A program made the position numbers and the translations under genes. A stretch of 64,000 nt of DNA. Origin: Lunularia cruciata. Taxonomy: Eukaryota > Streptophyta > Marchantiopsida > Lunulariales > Lunulariaceae. The notes below the pieces were generated by a model that was given only the letters and a program-made list of their open reading frames with translations, was not told the DNA's origin and made no database searches. Below are positions 22,614 to 35,665 of the stretch, piece after piece. The stretch spans positions 74,280,944-74,344,943 of the forward strand of contig OX419755.1 in NCBI GenBank assembly GCA_948567375.1, read 5' to 3'. Numbering within the stretch: the first letter of the stretch is position 1; every line of letters starts with the position of its first letter.

Positions 22614-23757
22614 TTCAAGTTATAAACTCTTACTTGGAAGGCCTTGGTTGAGAGTAGCTAAAAGCATTGATAGATGGCCTAACATATATTTTGGATAGGA
22701 TCCAAGAACCATAAGGTCAAAGTAACTTTAATAAAATTCAAGGAAGAGACCTCCAATTTGGATTCATCAAGTGATGGATGGGAGAAATGAATCTACTCAA
22801 ATATAAAACTAGAAACATGAGAAAGCTCAACACAAAAGGATACAAATTTAGAGGAAGAACCCTTGGGTTTGAGCATGATTGATCTCCTACTTGGCCTCAA
22901 AATTCCAAGGATCTAGACAAGTTGTTGACAGAAGAATCTGCACTATCAAATATGGTGAGAATATGAGAATATGGATCAAAAGGCAAGATGAGGAAATATT
23001 CCACAAATACATCCATGTCTTTGCTTGTTGCTAATATTTGAGGGAGTTAACCTTGGAGGAGCATTGTATTGAGTTGGAGGAGAAAGCTAAGCATATTTGC
23101 AAAAAGCCAAGAAAGATCAATCCACCAATATTTGTGGTTGTCAGGGAGGAGATAGAGAAGCTTAAGGAGGTAAGATTTGTCTATCAAGGAGGAGATAGAG
23201 AAGCTTAAGGAGGTAAGATTCATCTATCAAGTGGATAGTTCAGAATGAGTCTCTCCCATTGTGATAGAAAAGAATAAGCATGGGAAGTTAAGAGTGTGTA
23301 TTTACTACAAGAAGCTCAATGTTGTGACTAAGAAGGGTTAATATCTTCTGTCCTTAATTGATGAGATCTTGAAGGAAGTTATAAGTCATGAATGGTATTG
23401 CTTTAGAGATTGTTATAATTACTATAGAAAATCAGCATTGCAATAGGACACTTACATTCAAAAACCTTTACTCCACCTTAGGATATATTTTCCTTCTCAT
23501 GTAATACACTTTGGTCTTTGTATGCTCTAGCAACCTCACAAAGATTTATGAATAAGATTTTTGAACTTTTCGTTAGAATGTTTATGAAAAATTTCTTTGA
23601 TGATGTTTATATTTATAAGAGTAAGGAGTAGCAATTTGGTCACTTTTCAAGATATTACAATGATTAGAAGCTAATGTGTCATTGAATCCAAAAAAGAGTT
23701 CTATTATTAAATCAATGCAATCAGTCCTACCATTAACTATATAAGGATTCCTTCAAT

Positions 23758-24385
23758 TTGGTGTATATTTTTATGCATAAAAGATCTTTTGGTAGTAAAA
23801 TAAAATCTAAAGAAGGTATAGTTATTGATCTAAAGAAGGTGAAGAAGATATTAGGACTACCATTTTCCACCAACTTGTCAAAAGTAAGATCCTTTCTAAG
23901 AATAGTTGGATATTATCAAAGATTTATCCTCTACTTTTCTCAACAAAGCTCATACTTTGACCCTTTACAGGAGAAAATGAACATATATCCACTCTTCTTT
24001 GAAGATAAGGTAACTTTCGTATCCTTTGAGAAGTTTAAGAAGGCTCTGGTGTACTTTAGTTGAGTTTTATTAAAAGATCCCTTTCATCATCTATATGGAT
24101 GCATCCAACACAGCAATTTAGTGTACACTTAGCCAAACTAATGATGATTAGCATGATCACCTCCTTTCTTATGCTAGTAGATAAATGATTATTGTAGAGA
24201 AAAACTACTTAGTTATAGAGAGATACTTAGTAATGATCTTTGCTTTGAGGAAGTTTAAGCATTACCTAGTAGGAGGCAAGTTAACCATTATCATTTATCA
24301 CAAGACTTTGAATTTTATCTTCAATATGCCAAATAAAAAAGGAAGGATTGCATTATGGAAGATACTCTTGTCAAATTATGACTAG
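23758..24385 (+). pseudogene. pol: RT thumb and RNase H fragments of A-prime
   Basis: 23758-24063 matches the A1 segment after the Asp-Asp box (IVIDLKKVKKILGLPF; VGYYQRFILYFS). 24185-24385 matches RNase H (FALRKFKHYLVGGKLTI). Stops separate the two. The RNase H Asp region around 24090 reads MDASNT-like but in a broken frame. Confidence 0.8.
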
Positions 24386-25827
24386 AAAATCTGTGATTGG
24401 CTAGGAAAGAAACATGCAAATCCAAATATGCTATCTTGAGCTTATAATGAACAAAAAGAAGAGCTTATTAATGATAATTTCTTTATAGCAATCTATTGAC
24501 AATCAAATTCCAATTGAAACTAGAGGAGTACAAGGAGATTTGGAACTTTTTATCTTGAAGAAAATTTCCAAAAGGCATGCATACAAGATAGAAGAATGCC
24601 TTGGCACAAAGCTATAAACACTAAAATATTGTGGAGAATATATCATTTCACCAAGGTATTAATGGGTTGCTTTGGAGGGTGGTGAGCAAATAAGAGTTTA
24701 TCAAACTGATGATAATGGTCTATGATGGCCAAATATGTGGATATCACTTTGCATGAAAAGTGATAATATTCAAGATTTTATATTTTGTGTATAATTGGAG
24801 GGGTATTTATAAAGATTGCCTTGATTGTTCAAGACTTGTAATATTTTTCAAACATTTGCAAAAAATTCCTTGTTCTATTATTCAATGTGCATTGGATCCT
24901 TTGAGAAGTGGCATTTGGACTTTCTAAGGCCTTTGATAAAGACCTCATGAAATAATATTTACAATAATGTAGCTAAAAATGGCTTGACCAAGTAAGTGGG
25001 AGCAAGACCTTTGGAGATCATCAATAAATCTCTATTGAGGAGATTGTTAAATGAGATGATCATCTTTTGCTTTGGTTGTCTTCTTGAGATTGCATCAGAT
25101 TGTGGAGGAGGATTTTGTTTTTAATATGACTAGGTATGTGTAGCTACTTCTCAATCAAGCACAAGATTATAACATCATATAAGCCAAAGTCAATGAAGTT
25201 GCAAAGAGAACCAACTATACTATATGTATGATGTTGGCCAAGGATGCTAATATGGAAGTAATAGAGCACAATTGGTAAAAGAGGCTATATTTATTATTAT
25301 GGGAGTATTGCACTACCATGAAAGCTTCTCCTTTTAGAATGACTTGTAGGTTGGATTTCAAACTACCAATCTAATTTGATTTCCAAAAATTTGAAATTCT
25401 TAATGTTTGCTTGAAGTGAAGCAAGGATAAGTGGTAAAGAAGTCAGTCAGAAACAACTTATGGAGTAGGAAGAAGCTAGAGTTATAATCTTGGTTCAAAT
25501 CCAAAAGACTAAAGCCCCCAATAAAGAAGAAGTAACTACAAGCAATTATGAAGGAAAAGACAACCTAATTTCAATAAAGTTGATTTGGTAATGAGTTTTT
25601 ATTCCATTCATAACAAAAAAAATTGAGGAATAAGTTATTACTTATGTATTTTGGTCCTTATATCATATAGAGAACCTATAATAATAATTCTTATGATATT
25701 AGTGAGATTGATAACACTTTATTTGATTGACACTTTGATATAGTCAACTATAGATAAGCTTGAACTTTTCCATCAAAAGAAATGACATTTCATTTGAGAA
25801 TATTATTAAAAGAGAATTCAAGGTAAA

Positions 25828-27300
25828 TGTAACACCCTAGTATGCACATTAGTAACTAGAGGCATTTATATGGTTTGACATAGTTACAACTAGCTAAGTT
25901 TAGTATTAACAAAGTTAGAGGTATACCTAATGAAGCTTGTATGACTGACTAAGAGGAAAGATCTAGTATTTTATTCTTGGATTTTCAAAGAGACTCCTTA
26001 GTAATTTTTAAATTTTATTATATTAGAGTAGAATTTCTTTATAGAATTGTATATAAGAATAGGACTTTTAGAGAATCTATATTCAATGTGAATGGAATAG
26101 TACTTCTATCTTGGACTTTACATGGTCAAATTGACTTGGTATATAGTAAGTGTTGAGCTCCAATTGGCTTTACCTATCTAGGTGACCTTTGGTAGTATAG
26201 GTAGATCAAGTTAAGTACATTTGACTTGATTTTGGAATATAATGTTGTTTTAATTAAAAACAATGTCTTAGATGCATAGGAAATATGCTTAGAAGCTTCA
26301 ATAGAGAGGATTGCAAGGTAAAAAACCATGTAATGTGTAGGTAATATGCTTAGAAGCTTCCATAAAGAGGTTTGCAAGGTGTAATACCAAGAACTAGACA
26401 TATCATCTAGAGGTGAAAATTGGCTTGGTAATATCGGGAAGGATATTATGTATGATTGGCTAGGTAGATCAGATAGAGGTGTCACCAAAAGAGTACTTCT
26501 ACCAATAGAGCAAGAGCTAAAAATAGCCTGAATTTGTTATACCAAAAGCTAGATATATTATCCAGAGGTGAAAATTGGCATGGTAATATCTAAAACAATG
26601 TTATGTATGATGGGCTAGGTAGATCAGATAGAGGTATCACCAAAAGAGGACTTTTAATAATGGGGTAGGAGGCTGAAATAGCCTAGGACCTTCATAGCCA
26701 ATTTTGGAGGTCTAAACAAATGAATTAGGCCTTGAAAATGTGCAATATCTCCCCCTCCCTTCCTCACTGATGAAGGAAATGTTGGCCTTCCCTCCCCAAG
26801 CTTGTCTCATCGAGAGCTTTCCAATGGTACCTCATACAATTTGGAGATTCATACAAGAAGATTCCTTAAAGATTCTCTATGGTCAAAGATGGTTTGACCA
26901 ACCAGATAGGATCAGAAAAAACGTGTCATACATGCATACAACTAATCTAAGTGTAGAGCTTGTTGACATGTCACCAATCCATATATCTGATCCAAGGATA
27001 GAGCTTCCTTCAAGGGAGTCCCCCTTGTTATATAATGCAATCAAGGTGTTGCTTTGAGGCATCAAAGATTGAGTGCAAAGCTTTGTGTTTCTCTTAAGGT
27101 CTCTTATCCTTGGAAGAATACACAAGGTCAAAAACCCATGTAAAGGCCCATTGACAAAATATTCTTACCTAAGGTAATATGGTAACATAGAGATTTACTA
27201 CATCAAAGTACTTGTAACAATCATTATATATATAAGAATGAATAAGAAGAAGCTTAGGAGATGAAAGGAATCCACTCTTTAATTAATTTTGAACGTGAAG
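25828..27300 (+). repeat. 3' LTR of A-prime, split by a solo B LTR
   Basis: Begins TGTAACACCC after the purine run of A-prime. It contains a 61-bp tandem duplication (first copy from about 26283, second from 26344) and is interrupted at 26380-27122 by a solo B LTR. The sequence resumes with the continuation expected from the duplication (CAAGGTCAAAAACCCATG). The true right end was not found; 27300 is a guess. Confidence 0.6.
26380..27122 (+). repeat. Solo B-family LTR (743 bp)
   Basis: Starts TGTAATACCAAG and ends GAATACA, with CAAGG on both sides (26375-26379 and 27123-27127). No internal element sequence is present, so it arose by LTR-LTR recombination. It is clearly diverged from the other B LTRs, with both U3 repeat units recognisable. 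Confidence 0.93.
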
Positions 27301-30300
27301 TGAGTGAGGGGAATGAGGCCTTGTGAATACAATCTACATTTAATTAATAAAGAGTGAGGTTTTCTATTTGAGAGTGTCACTAATATGGTATTGATCTTTG
27401 AGTAACCTCTATTTTATATCATCCATTGTGAGTGTTAGAGATTGACCTTGTATGTTGATATTTGTGAAGTATTTCTTTAGAGTCTATTTTGGAATAGCCT
27501 TGACAGAAGAGAGTGAATGAGTGATTTAAGCAAAGAATGAGAGGTTTGGAGAGAGTGAATAAGAGTTTTTTTTTGAGTTTTTATCCATGGTGCATTATAC
27601 AAACACGTTCTTTCTTTTAGCACACAATATATCTAAAATTTATCAATAGAAGTATACCTTGGTTGAGAGATACTTGGCACATATTTTGTTCTTACCTAAG
27701 AACACCTTATATACATGAAATCAATAAAAAATATGGAGTTTGTGATAAATGGGTTAGTTATGCATCTTGTCAAAGGAAAAATTACTTGGTGAATGTTTAT
27801 GATCCATTGTTACCTTTTTAATAATTTCCATTACCAAGTTATAAATTTGATATAGTATTTGTCAAATCATTCTTGTATTCATATAGTAAGATTAGATAGT
27901 TAAAGAATTTAGTAAGATTATATATAATTATGATAAAAACCACTAAAAGTAATCAGATTATATCATTCAATCTTTAGAAAATTATGAGGTGTATATATTC
28001 AATGGATTCTATCATTTTTAACTTATTTATTTATATTTTGCTAAAAATTCATTAGTTTGTTGGCTTTTCGTTTTTATGCTAATTTGAAGTAAGATATTGA
28101 AATTTATAAAAATCTATGCTAAACTTACTCTTCACTGCAAGCATATATTTGGGCATTATTTACAAAAATTAGAGAGACATCAGCCTTGCTAACCATATGA
28201 GGAAATTAAAAAATATATTTTGAATTTGGATCAATTAGTCTTGTAGCCTTCTATTTACACATGCATATTTACATATAAATTCTTATTAGCCTTATTGAAG
28301 GATAATTAAATGATATTATATATACATGGGAATTTTTAATTTTTGAAGGATGAATTATTTTTTAAGTTACTCATATTTATACAAATTATAATCTATCTCT
28401 AAAGAGTGAGTATATATTAAAACTCAAAATTAGTCTTAATATGAAAAGAATTGTAATTGAATGAAATTTTAAGTATATATGAAGAGATTTAATGAATTTC
28501 GTTGAGTATATATATAGTTTAGAGTGTAAGTCCATTTATCACCACTAATCTGTGAGGTAGTCAAGTTTATATTGTCAACTCTGATCAAATCCAAAAGAAT
28601 TTCCTTACATTTGAGGAGATAGACTTCAAAATATGTAGTTATAGTGAAACTATCAAGTCTAAATAAGACTAATTGAAGGTAGAGTAGTTTTAATGAGGCT
28701 AATTGAATTTATATAATTGTTGGTAGGAAAAATGTAAATTTTCTTTAAATTTGTTCATTTTATTGGCAATAAGTGGAGCTATAATATACAATCTTCATAT
28801 TACTCATATATATTGGTATATGAGAATAGAAGCCGTCTCCAAATGGGTTATCCAGAACTCATGAAGTGCAAATGATTGATAAGCAATATGTACATGAATC
28901 ACAATGCTAAAGTAGAGTGACTCCCTAAGGTAGAATGCGTTGAATGTAACTTGCAGCAAAAGCATAATTGAAACAAACTGAGAATAACCGAAGGCCAATG
29001 GACTAATAAAGAACATGAAATCAAGAACATATATGCAAATGATAGTGAGGAATAGGAAACTTGATGTAAGAGCCTGCTAGTAAGCAATGCTTGAACAAAG
29101 ATGAAGAACAAGGGTTGGAGTCGGGTAGGAACACTACAGACACAAGAGAGTGAAGCAGGGAGCAGTCAAAGAGTAAAAGGAAAAGACTAAGGAAAGAATT
29201 AGTTGGGGAATGGAAGAGTGGAACAAAACAAGAGTTCTAAGATGATGTGGCTACAAAAATGGATCAAAGTGTAAAAGGGTAACGAGAGCAAATTGGAAGA
29301 ATAGGATAGGATATAAAGAATATCACAACTAGCACTATGGGCATTTCAGTCTTGAGACCCTAAGCAGCTAAGGGAAGCAAAATTTGGTCATACTAAACCT
29401 CCACAAAAACACTTGCAACCTCATCAATGCCTCATGCAGTGCCAAAGTAGTTGAGAAATTGTCAGTACCTCTCATATTGAGGTTCTGCTTGAAACTCATG
29501 AATGCCAAGGCAAACTCCATTGCTCCTCTAAAGTGCCACTCATAAGTAGTGGGAATGTCAAAGGAACAAAAGAACCAACATGGAAATGTGGAAATAAAAG
29601 GCAAGCTAAAATGTAAGTACAGAAATAAGCACAAAAGTCTCAGCCCTATAATGAGTATCAGGCAAGAAAGAAAAGAATCCACATGAGTAAGAGGAGGGAA
29701 GAAGACGAGACATACCTAATCGATCCTTGAAATCACAAACATGAATTAGAAGAGAGAAAATCCAATACACAACAAAGAGAAATAATCAAGCAAAGGTGCA
29801 TGAGTGATATGAAGGGAGAGCAAGAAACATCAGCGCTACATGGGAAGGGACTATGCAACTCAAAAAGGAGAAACAAAGGCAAACAGAGAAGGGAATAAAA
29901 GCACTAAAAGGATTGAGTGCATCTCAAGAAAGGGCAAAACAAGAAGGCAAAATCAACCTCAAGTGAATGCCTAGGTGGGCCCATGTGTCCATGGGCAAAC
30001 AATCAAAGTCCACATGGCAAATAGAGGCAATGTATATGTATCACTTCAGGAATCACAAAATGGTATACGAGTTTAACAAAAAGAATCATATTACTCATAT
30101 ATATGTGAATCTTTACTACTTATTATGAATTAAACCAAGAGCTCCACTTATTATCATTGAATGAAAATAGCTTGATTTCAACTCATAAAACTTTAAACAT
30201 ATTTTTATTTTAACATAAAAATTATTACTACTATTAGTAAAATTTATTACTATTATATTTATTTATATTTATTTTATGTGTAATTCTGTATTTTGAAATT

Positions 30301-30800
30301 TAGAATGGGAAAATATCCTTATTCAAAATTTCACTAAAAGATCATCATGCATAGTTGTGGTACACATAGTTTTTGCAAACAAAAAAAAAATATTTTCTCT
30401 CATTTCTACAATGATATGGTAGAATATTGCTTGTTCAAGAAAAAAACCTCTCAGATCTCATCAGAGTTGTGTTTATACATACAAGGATATGAAGCAAACA
30501 AGTAAAAAGCCAAATGTATCTCAAAGGAAGAATCACAAAGATGTCAAGTATGAAGAGTGGTATGAGGCACAGAACTCAAGTACAAAGGTCCTTTGGACCT
30601 AAAGATCATTTACCATTTTGGAATGTGTTGCCACCTAATTAGAGAACTACTTCCAAGGACCATTTGTGTAACCACAAGGTTTCATGTGTAGAAAATGACT
30701 ATTAAACTATTGAATGAAAAAGCTAGCTATAAATCAAGTGCATATGGAGTAATTTTGTTGTTTGTCAAGAGTTCTCACTCTCAAAACCAAAGAGTGAGCA
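27301..30800. other. AT-rich stretch without recognised genes
   Basis: Mostly AT-rich sequence. A short stretch near 27650-27830 reads as an open frame with IPWLRDTWH and CQRKNYL that faintly recalls a retroelement integrase finger, too weak to call. From about 29.1 to 30.05 kb base composition is less AT-rich, with purine-rich plus-strand sequence, but reading frames are short. Nothing else is seen. Confidence 0.5.
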
Positions 30801-30841
30801 AGTAATCCTAGATTTTTATAGTTCTTTAGAGTCTTTCTTAG

Positions 30842-31475
30842 TTGTTTGAACTTATTTCTTTGCACTCAATAGGAAACATGGTGTTTACTTCCAAAACCAT
30901 AAGGAAGATCCACCAAGCAATTCTTTGTTCCCAAAAGGCAAACAAATGGGTAATCTATTGCAAGAGTGAGATGGTCCAAAGCAAGCATCTCTTCTTCTTG
31001 CTTTGGAATTGGGAGCTTAATGGATTTTTGGATCATTTGTGAGGTGAGAGGAAGGAAAGAGAGAATGATAGTAGATCTTCAAGGAAACTCTTTGCATGGA
31101 TATATGAGAATTGGTGGAATCCTTGGGTTGGATGTAGCTCAATATATGGGTATGACTCTTGGCACCAAATTTGGTCATGTAGATGAGGAGATGAACACCA
31201 AATTACTAAATCCTTCAATGAGAAGTTATACACCAACAATAGCTAAAGGATAGGCAATATAAGGATTCAACATGAAGAGCGGTGGTTGAAGCAATCATGA
31301 AACCAGTTTGGCCAAAGAGGATGACCTATATAACTAATAGCCATGCCATCTTCTTCAAGTATATGTATCAAGGAGAGTTGGTAAATTGTGCATGCATGTT
31401 CTAATTGCAAGCAAGGAGCATGCTTATAGAATTTGGAGAAGATAGTAGAGAAACCTACCTAGCTCTCTTTGCTAT
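30842..31475 (+). pseudogene. Unidentified broken reading frame D, left part
   Basis: Overlapping open stretches (30842-31042, 30966-31253) and a further frame from about 31283 with VVEAIMKPVWPKRMTYITNS up to a stop near 31405, then open again from about 31423 until element B3 cuts it at 31475. The residues around WIYENWWNPWVGC weakly resemble the Trp-rich start of DUF4283-type retroelement proteins; this is a guess. The right part resumes after B3 at 37727. I do not recognise the protein. Confidence 0.4.
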
Positions 31476-32215
31476 TGTAATACCAAGAGCAAGCCATATG
31501 ATCTAGATGTGAAATTTGGTTTATTAACATCTAGAATGATGTTATACATGATGGTAAAAATAGATCAGATAAAAGTATCACCAAAAGAGTAATTCTACAA
31601 ATAGGGCAGAAACCAAAATAGAATTGAAAGCCTTAGAACCAATAGTTAGACATATGATTTAACGGTGAGAATTGATTTGGTAACACCTGGAAGGAGGTTA
31701 CACATGATGGACTAAACAGATCAAAAAGAGATATCATCAAAAGGGGACTTCTACTAATAGAGTAAGAACCAAAATATGCATGTAATCTTTGAAGGCAATT
31801 TCATAAGCCTAAACGGATATATTAGGCCTTGAAAATGTGCAGAATCCCCCCCCCCATATGGAGGAAAGGTTGGCCTTCCCTCCCTCCTGTTTTTTCTTGT
31901 TGAGAGCTTTCCAATGGTACCCTATCCATGTGATTTTGAGATTCCTACATGAAGATTCCCTAAAAGATTCCCTCTGATCAAAGCTTGTTTGACCAACCAG
32001 ATAGGACCTTGACCAACATGTCACCCATCCAAGTAAGTAATCCAAGGGTGGAGCTTGATGACATATCATCTATCTGTGTGCCCAATCCTGTGGTGGAGTT
32101 TCCTTGGAGGAGATCCTCTTTGCTATATAATAAAGTGAAAGTGCTCCTTTGGGGCATCGAATGTTTGAGTGTGAAATCTGTGTTTTCTCTCTTCTCTTGT
32201 CCATGGAGTATTACA
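31476..32215 (+). repeat. 5' LTR of B3 (740 bp)
   Basis: Starts TGTAATACCAAG and ends GTATTACA. It holds two U3 repeat units, a C-tract near 31845, and TATA-like CTATATAATAAAG at 32123-32135. Confidence 0.95.
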
Positions 32216-32216
32216 A

Positions 32217-32228
32217 TGGTATCAGAGC
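32217..32228 (+). other. Primer-binding site of B3
   Basis: TGGTATCAGAGC one base after the LTR, complementary to initiator Met tRNA. Confidence 0.95.
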
Positions 32229-33680
32229 AAGTGTTTTAGTCCAAGAGAGTGGATCACCCCTCTTGGAAGAGCACAAACTACTAAAATTAAGTAATTTGAG
32301 GTGGAGAACATAGAGTAATTGCTAGTCTAGGAAGGACTTTAGAGAGCGGATGGGATGGAGGCATCGGGAGGACAATTTCCTGCACCTAGATTTCCATTCT
32401 CAAATCCATTCCACATCAAGTTTATGTACATCTAGTGTGAGAAAATGAGGGTATTGCTAGTTTATCACTTTGGTGTAGAATTCATGGACAAGGTGATGAA
32501 CTCACCAAACCCAATGATTCTACCTGTAATGATATATGACAGAGAGTGAGATTTGACAATCTACATTCTATTATGATGATATGGATATGAATGTCCCAAA
32601 TCCTCTCTCTTTCAACACTCAAGTAGAAATCCATTATGTAGTGAGACCAAAATTGATGTTTAGAGATTTTGTGGTTAGGAATTTTGGTGAGGAGTATTAT
32701 CAACGAGTGATAGGTTTTGAGGTCCCAATGGTAGTTTTGATAGTTTGTGCACCTTTTAGAGTGATCATATTAACTCTGTATTGAAGTAGACATTAGCAAT
32801 TGAGTGCTGTAGGAACCATAGATCCGAAATTGCAAGAGTTGGTGCAAGGAATGCAAGGGATGTTGAATGAATTTTGAGAGATTAAGATGACCATAGAGAC
32901 ATTACAAATTCAAGTGCAGATCCTCATGAACGATCAAGCCATGCAAGAAGAAGAGCCATCTCAAAACCCAATATTTGTGACTGAAGTACTTGGAGAGGTA
33001 CCCATGATTGGATCTCAAGAATTGGATTGGATATCAATAAATTGGATAAATTGAATAAATTGGATCTCAAGAATGAATTGATATTTCCAATGAATTGTTC
33101 TCAACAGAGATTACGGAGCATGCTACATGTGTGTTTGCATGTGGGTACTTGACCAATAAAGCCCTTACATGGTATGATGCTTGGGAACAATCCATGTTGG
33201 CAGAGAGAAGGGAGGTCACGTGGACAATAATGCAAGAAGGATTGTTGAAGAATTTCCAATCGGTGGATTCCGTGTAGATGGCTTGTACCCAACTATGGGG
33301 ATTGAGAAAAGAATAGTGTACTTCTGTATTTGGAGTATATGGAGGTATTTCTATATCTACAAGTTGAAATAACCGACATGAGTCCAATAGGGGCTCTCGA
33401 CAATTTCAAACGAGGGTTGAAGGAGCGGATTCGCAAAGAAGTCATAGTGCAAAATCCTTGCATGGTATTTGAAGCTATTACTTATGAGTAGAGAATAGTA
33501 AGAGCATTAGGTGGAGGTGAAGGAGTAGTTCCACCTCAACATTATCAAGCATAAATGACACACATGGGTGGACCAATACCGATGGAATTAGGCAACCTTC
33601 AATTTCAAGATCAAGGAGCACGACCACTTCAAGGGGAGCATGGACGGGTAGAAGAATGAAGAGATGGAGTCCCAAAAGGA
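32229..33680 (+). pseudogene. gag: Leader and gag remnant of B3
   Basis: Collinear with B2 15464-16950. The gag ATG has become ATA near 32820, and the same TGA as in B1 and B2 follows. Short A-rich direct repeats of the form AATTGGAT near 33020-33070 replace part of the B2 sequence. Near 33680 the copy jumps from the B2 16930 region to the B2 17710 region, removing the zinc knuckle and protease. Confidence 0.75.
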
Positions 33681-34974
33681 TGGATAAATTCTTGAGAAAT
33701 TAAAGGATGTGGTGGATGAGTTTCAAGATGTCTTTCCCGATGATCTACCCTCAAGATTACCACCAAAAAGGAGAGTAGATTATAAAATTGAGATATTCCC
33801 ATGAAAGACACATCCTTGTAAGGCCCCATATTGCTTATCACCTCATGAGTTGAAGGAGTGTAAGACTCAAATTGAGAAGATGTTGTAGAAAGGGTTCATC
33901 CAACCTAGCATATCACCATATGGGGCTCCTATCTTGTTTCTAAAGAAGAAAAATGGTACAATGCGTATGTGCATTGACTTTTGGGGTCTCAATCAACAAA
34001 TAGTGAAGAACAAATACCCCTTACCTTGCATGGATGATCTGTTTGATCAACTCCATGGAGCAAGATACTTCACCAAATTGGACTTGTGGAGTGGTTACAA
34101 TCAAGTCCAAATTGCAGAGGAGGATGTGTACAAAACTGCCTTTTGAACCAAGTATGGTCACTTTGAGTATCTTGTGATACCTTTTGGCCTCACCAATGCA
34201 TCTACCACTTTCATGAGTCTAGTAAATGACATATTTTGTCCATACTTGGATAAGTCTGTTATTATCTTCTTGGACAATATCTTAGTATATAGTAGCATGA
34301 TGATAGAACACAAACAACATCTACGAGAGGTCCTCCATATTCTAAGACAGAATCAATTGTACGCCAAAATCTCAAAGTGCAAGTTTGGCAAGTTTGAAGT
34401 AGACTACTTAGGGCATAGAGTAAGTGAAAAGGGCATTCAAGTATTGATGGATAAAATAGAGGTCATTCAAAAATAGATTGCACTAAAAGATTAGACTCAA
34501 CTCAAGAGCTTTGGGGTTGATGGGATTCTATCATAGATTTGTCAAGGACTTCTCCAAGGTTGCACAGTCTTTAACAGCACTACTTGGCAAGGGGAAGAAG
34601 TGGACATGGGGAACTGCACAAGAGTTGGCCTTTCAAGAATTGAAAGACGCCTTGCTACATGCACCAATCTTGAAGTGGTATGACCCAAAACATCCAATCA
34701 AGTTGGCTACAGATGCATCAAGCATAGCAATAGAAGCAGTCCTACAACAAGAGTGGCATGACGGATGGTATCTAATTGCATATTTCTCTTGAAATTTGTT
34801 ACCAATAGAGCACAACTACCACACCACAGAACAGGAAGAGTTGGCTATCATTTTGGCAACCAAGCATTGGAAGCTCTATCTAGGCAAGAAGGCATTGGTA
34901 GTAGAGATAGATCACAAACCTCTAGTCTACCTTGAGATGCAAAAGGATCTATCTCGTCACCAGATTCGGTAGGC
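33681..34974 (+). pseudogene. pol: RT-RNase H of B3, left of the nested LTR
   Basis: RT motifs: [39 protein letters not shown], and FLDNILVYSS, in which the second Asp of the catalytic pair is Asn, so the active site is lost. RNase H follows (LATDASSIAIEAVLQQ). The TGA near 34144 is at the same codon as in B2; others (near 34474, 34494 and 34790) are private. Confidence 0.88.
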
Positions 34975-35665
34975 TATAACACCCATTTGTGCATGTGTGT
35001 GGTATTGTGATATTTAGCTTGGTATTACAAGTACTTGAGAGAAATTATTTATATAGAGATAAAGGATAGTTCTACATTACTCATGATTAGCTAAATTTAG
35101 TCATAGCTAAGATAGAGGGGACCTTACTTTAGAGGAAGTGAAAAAGATGAGCACCACTATTTTGGATTCTAGTGTGTTGACTTGGTATTATTCCTAGGTG
35201 TTTGGCTTTGAGGAAAGAGTTGAGAACTCTTGGGCCCGCAAGCCTTCTTGTTTTGGATTCTTTTATAGTCCAAGGATAGCACATGTGAATGAATCCTTGA
35301 CTTTGTGGTTGGGTCAAGATAAGATCACATGGTAGTGGAATATGCCCATGTGAATGGATATTCCTTTCTACTTTTTGACTTGACTTGACTTTTAGTCTAG
35401 TAACTTGAGTTACTCTAGTAATTAGTAACTTTGGTGCATAACTATTTTGCAAGTATATAAACAAGGAGTGAGGAGGTACTCATTATCCTTTCATTTGCCA
35501 CTATCTCTCTCTCATTGAGTTCTCTAGTGAGCAATGTCTTGAGTCTTGGAGTGTTAGCCTTGGAGGAGTATGATGGAGTTGGGGTTCCTTGCCTTCTTAG
35601 TCCATGGTGCACTACCATAATAGCCATCAAAGGTTCATCCTAAGTGAGAGATAGGTCGTCTCACA
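34975..35665 (+). repeat. A-family solo LTR nested in B3 (691 bp)
   Basis: Runs from TATAACACCC (mutated TGTAACACCC) to CTCACA, the same length as the A1 3' LTR, and splits RNase H of B3. On both sides the B3 sequence matches B2 near 19000. Flanking bases (TAGGC left, GTGCA right) do not give a clean 5-bp duplication; mutation or a small deletion at the junction is likely. Confidence 0.93.

Larger units (their letters stand above)
21321..25827 (+). mobile_element. Decayed A-related Ty3/gypsy element A-prime
   Basis: Internal region homologous to A1 but much older. Gag C-terminal half: 21480-22100. Protease region: 22131-22640, ending in LLLGRPWLR-like sequence at about 22625. RT: 23.0-24.06 kb, with a short tandem duplication. 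RNase H: 24.06-24.4 kb, including an open stretch with FGLRKFRHYL-like residues. Integrase: about 24.7-25.4 kb, recognisable from phrases parallel to A1. Many stops and shifts. A purine-rich run and TGTAACACCC at 25828 mark the 3' LTR. No 5' LTR is seen. Confidence 0.85.

Noticed and set aside
27650-27840. Possible integrase finger remnant (CQRKN region)
   Set aside because: Only one weak motif; the second Cys pair and the catalytic core could not be found.
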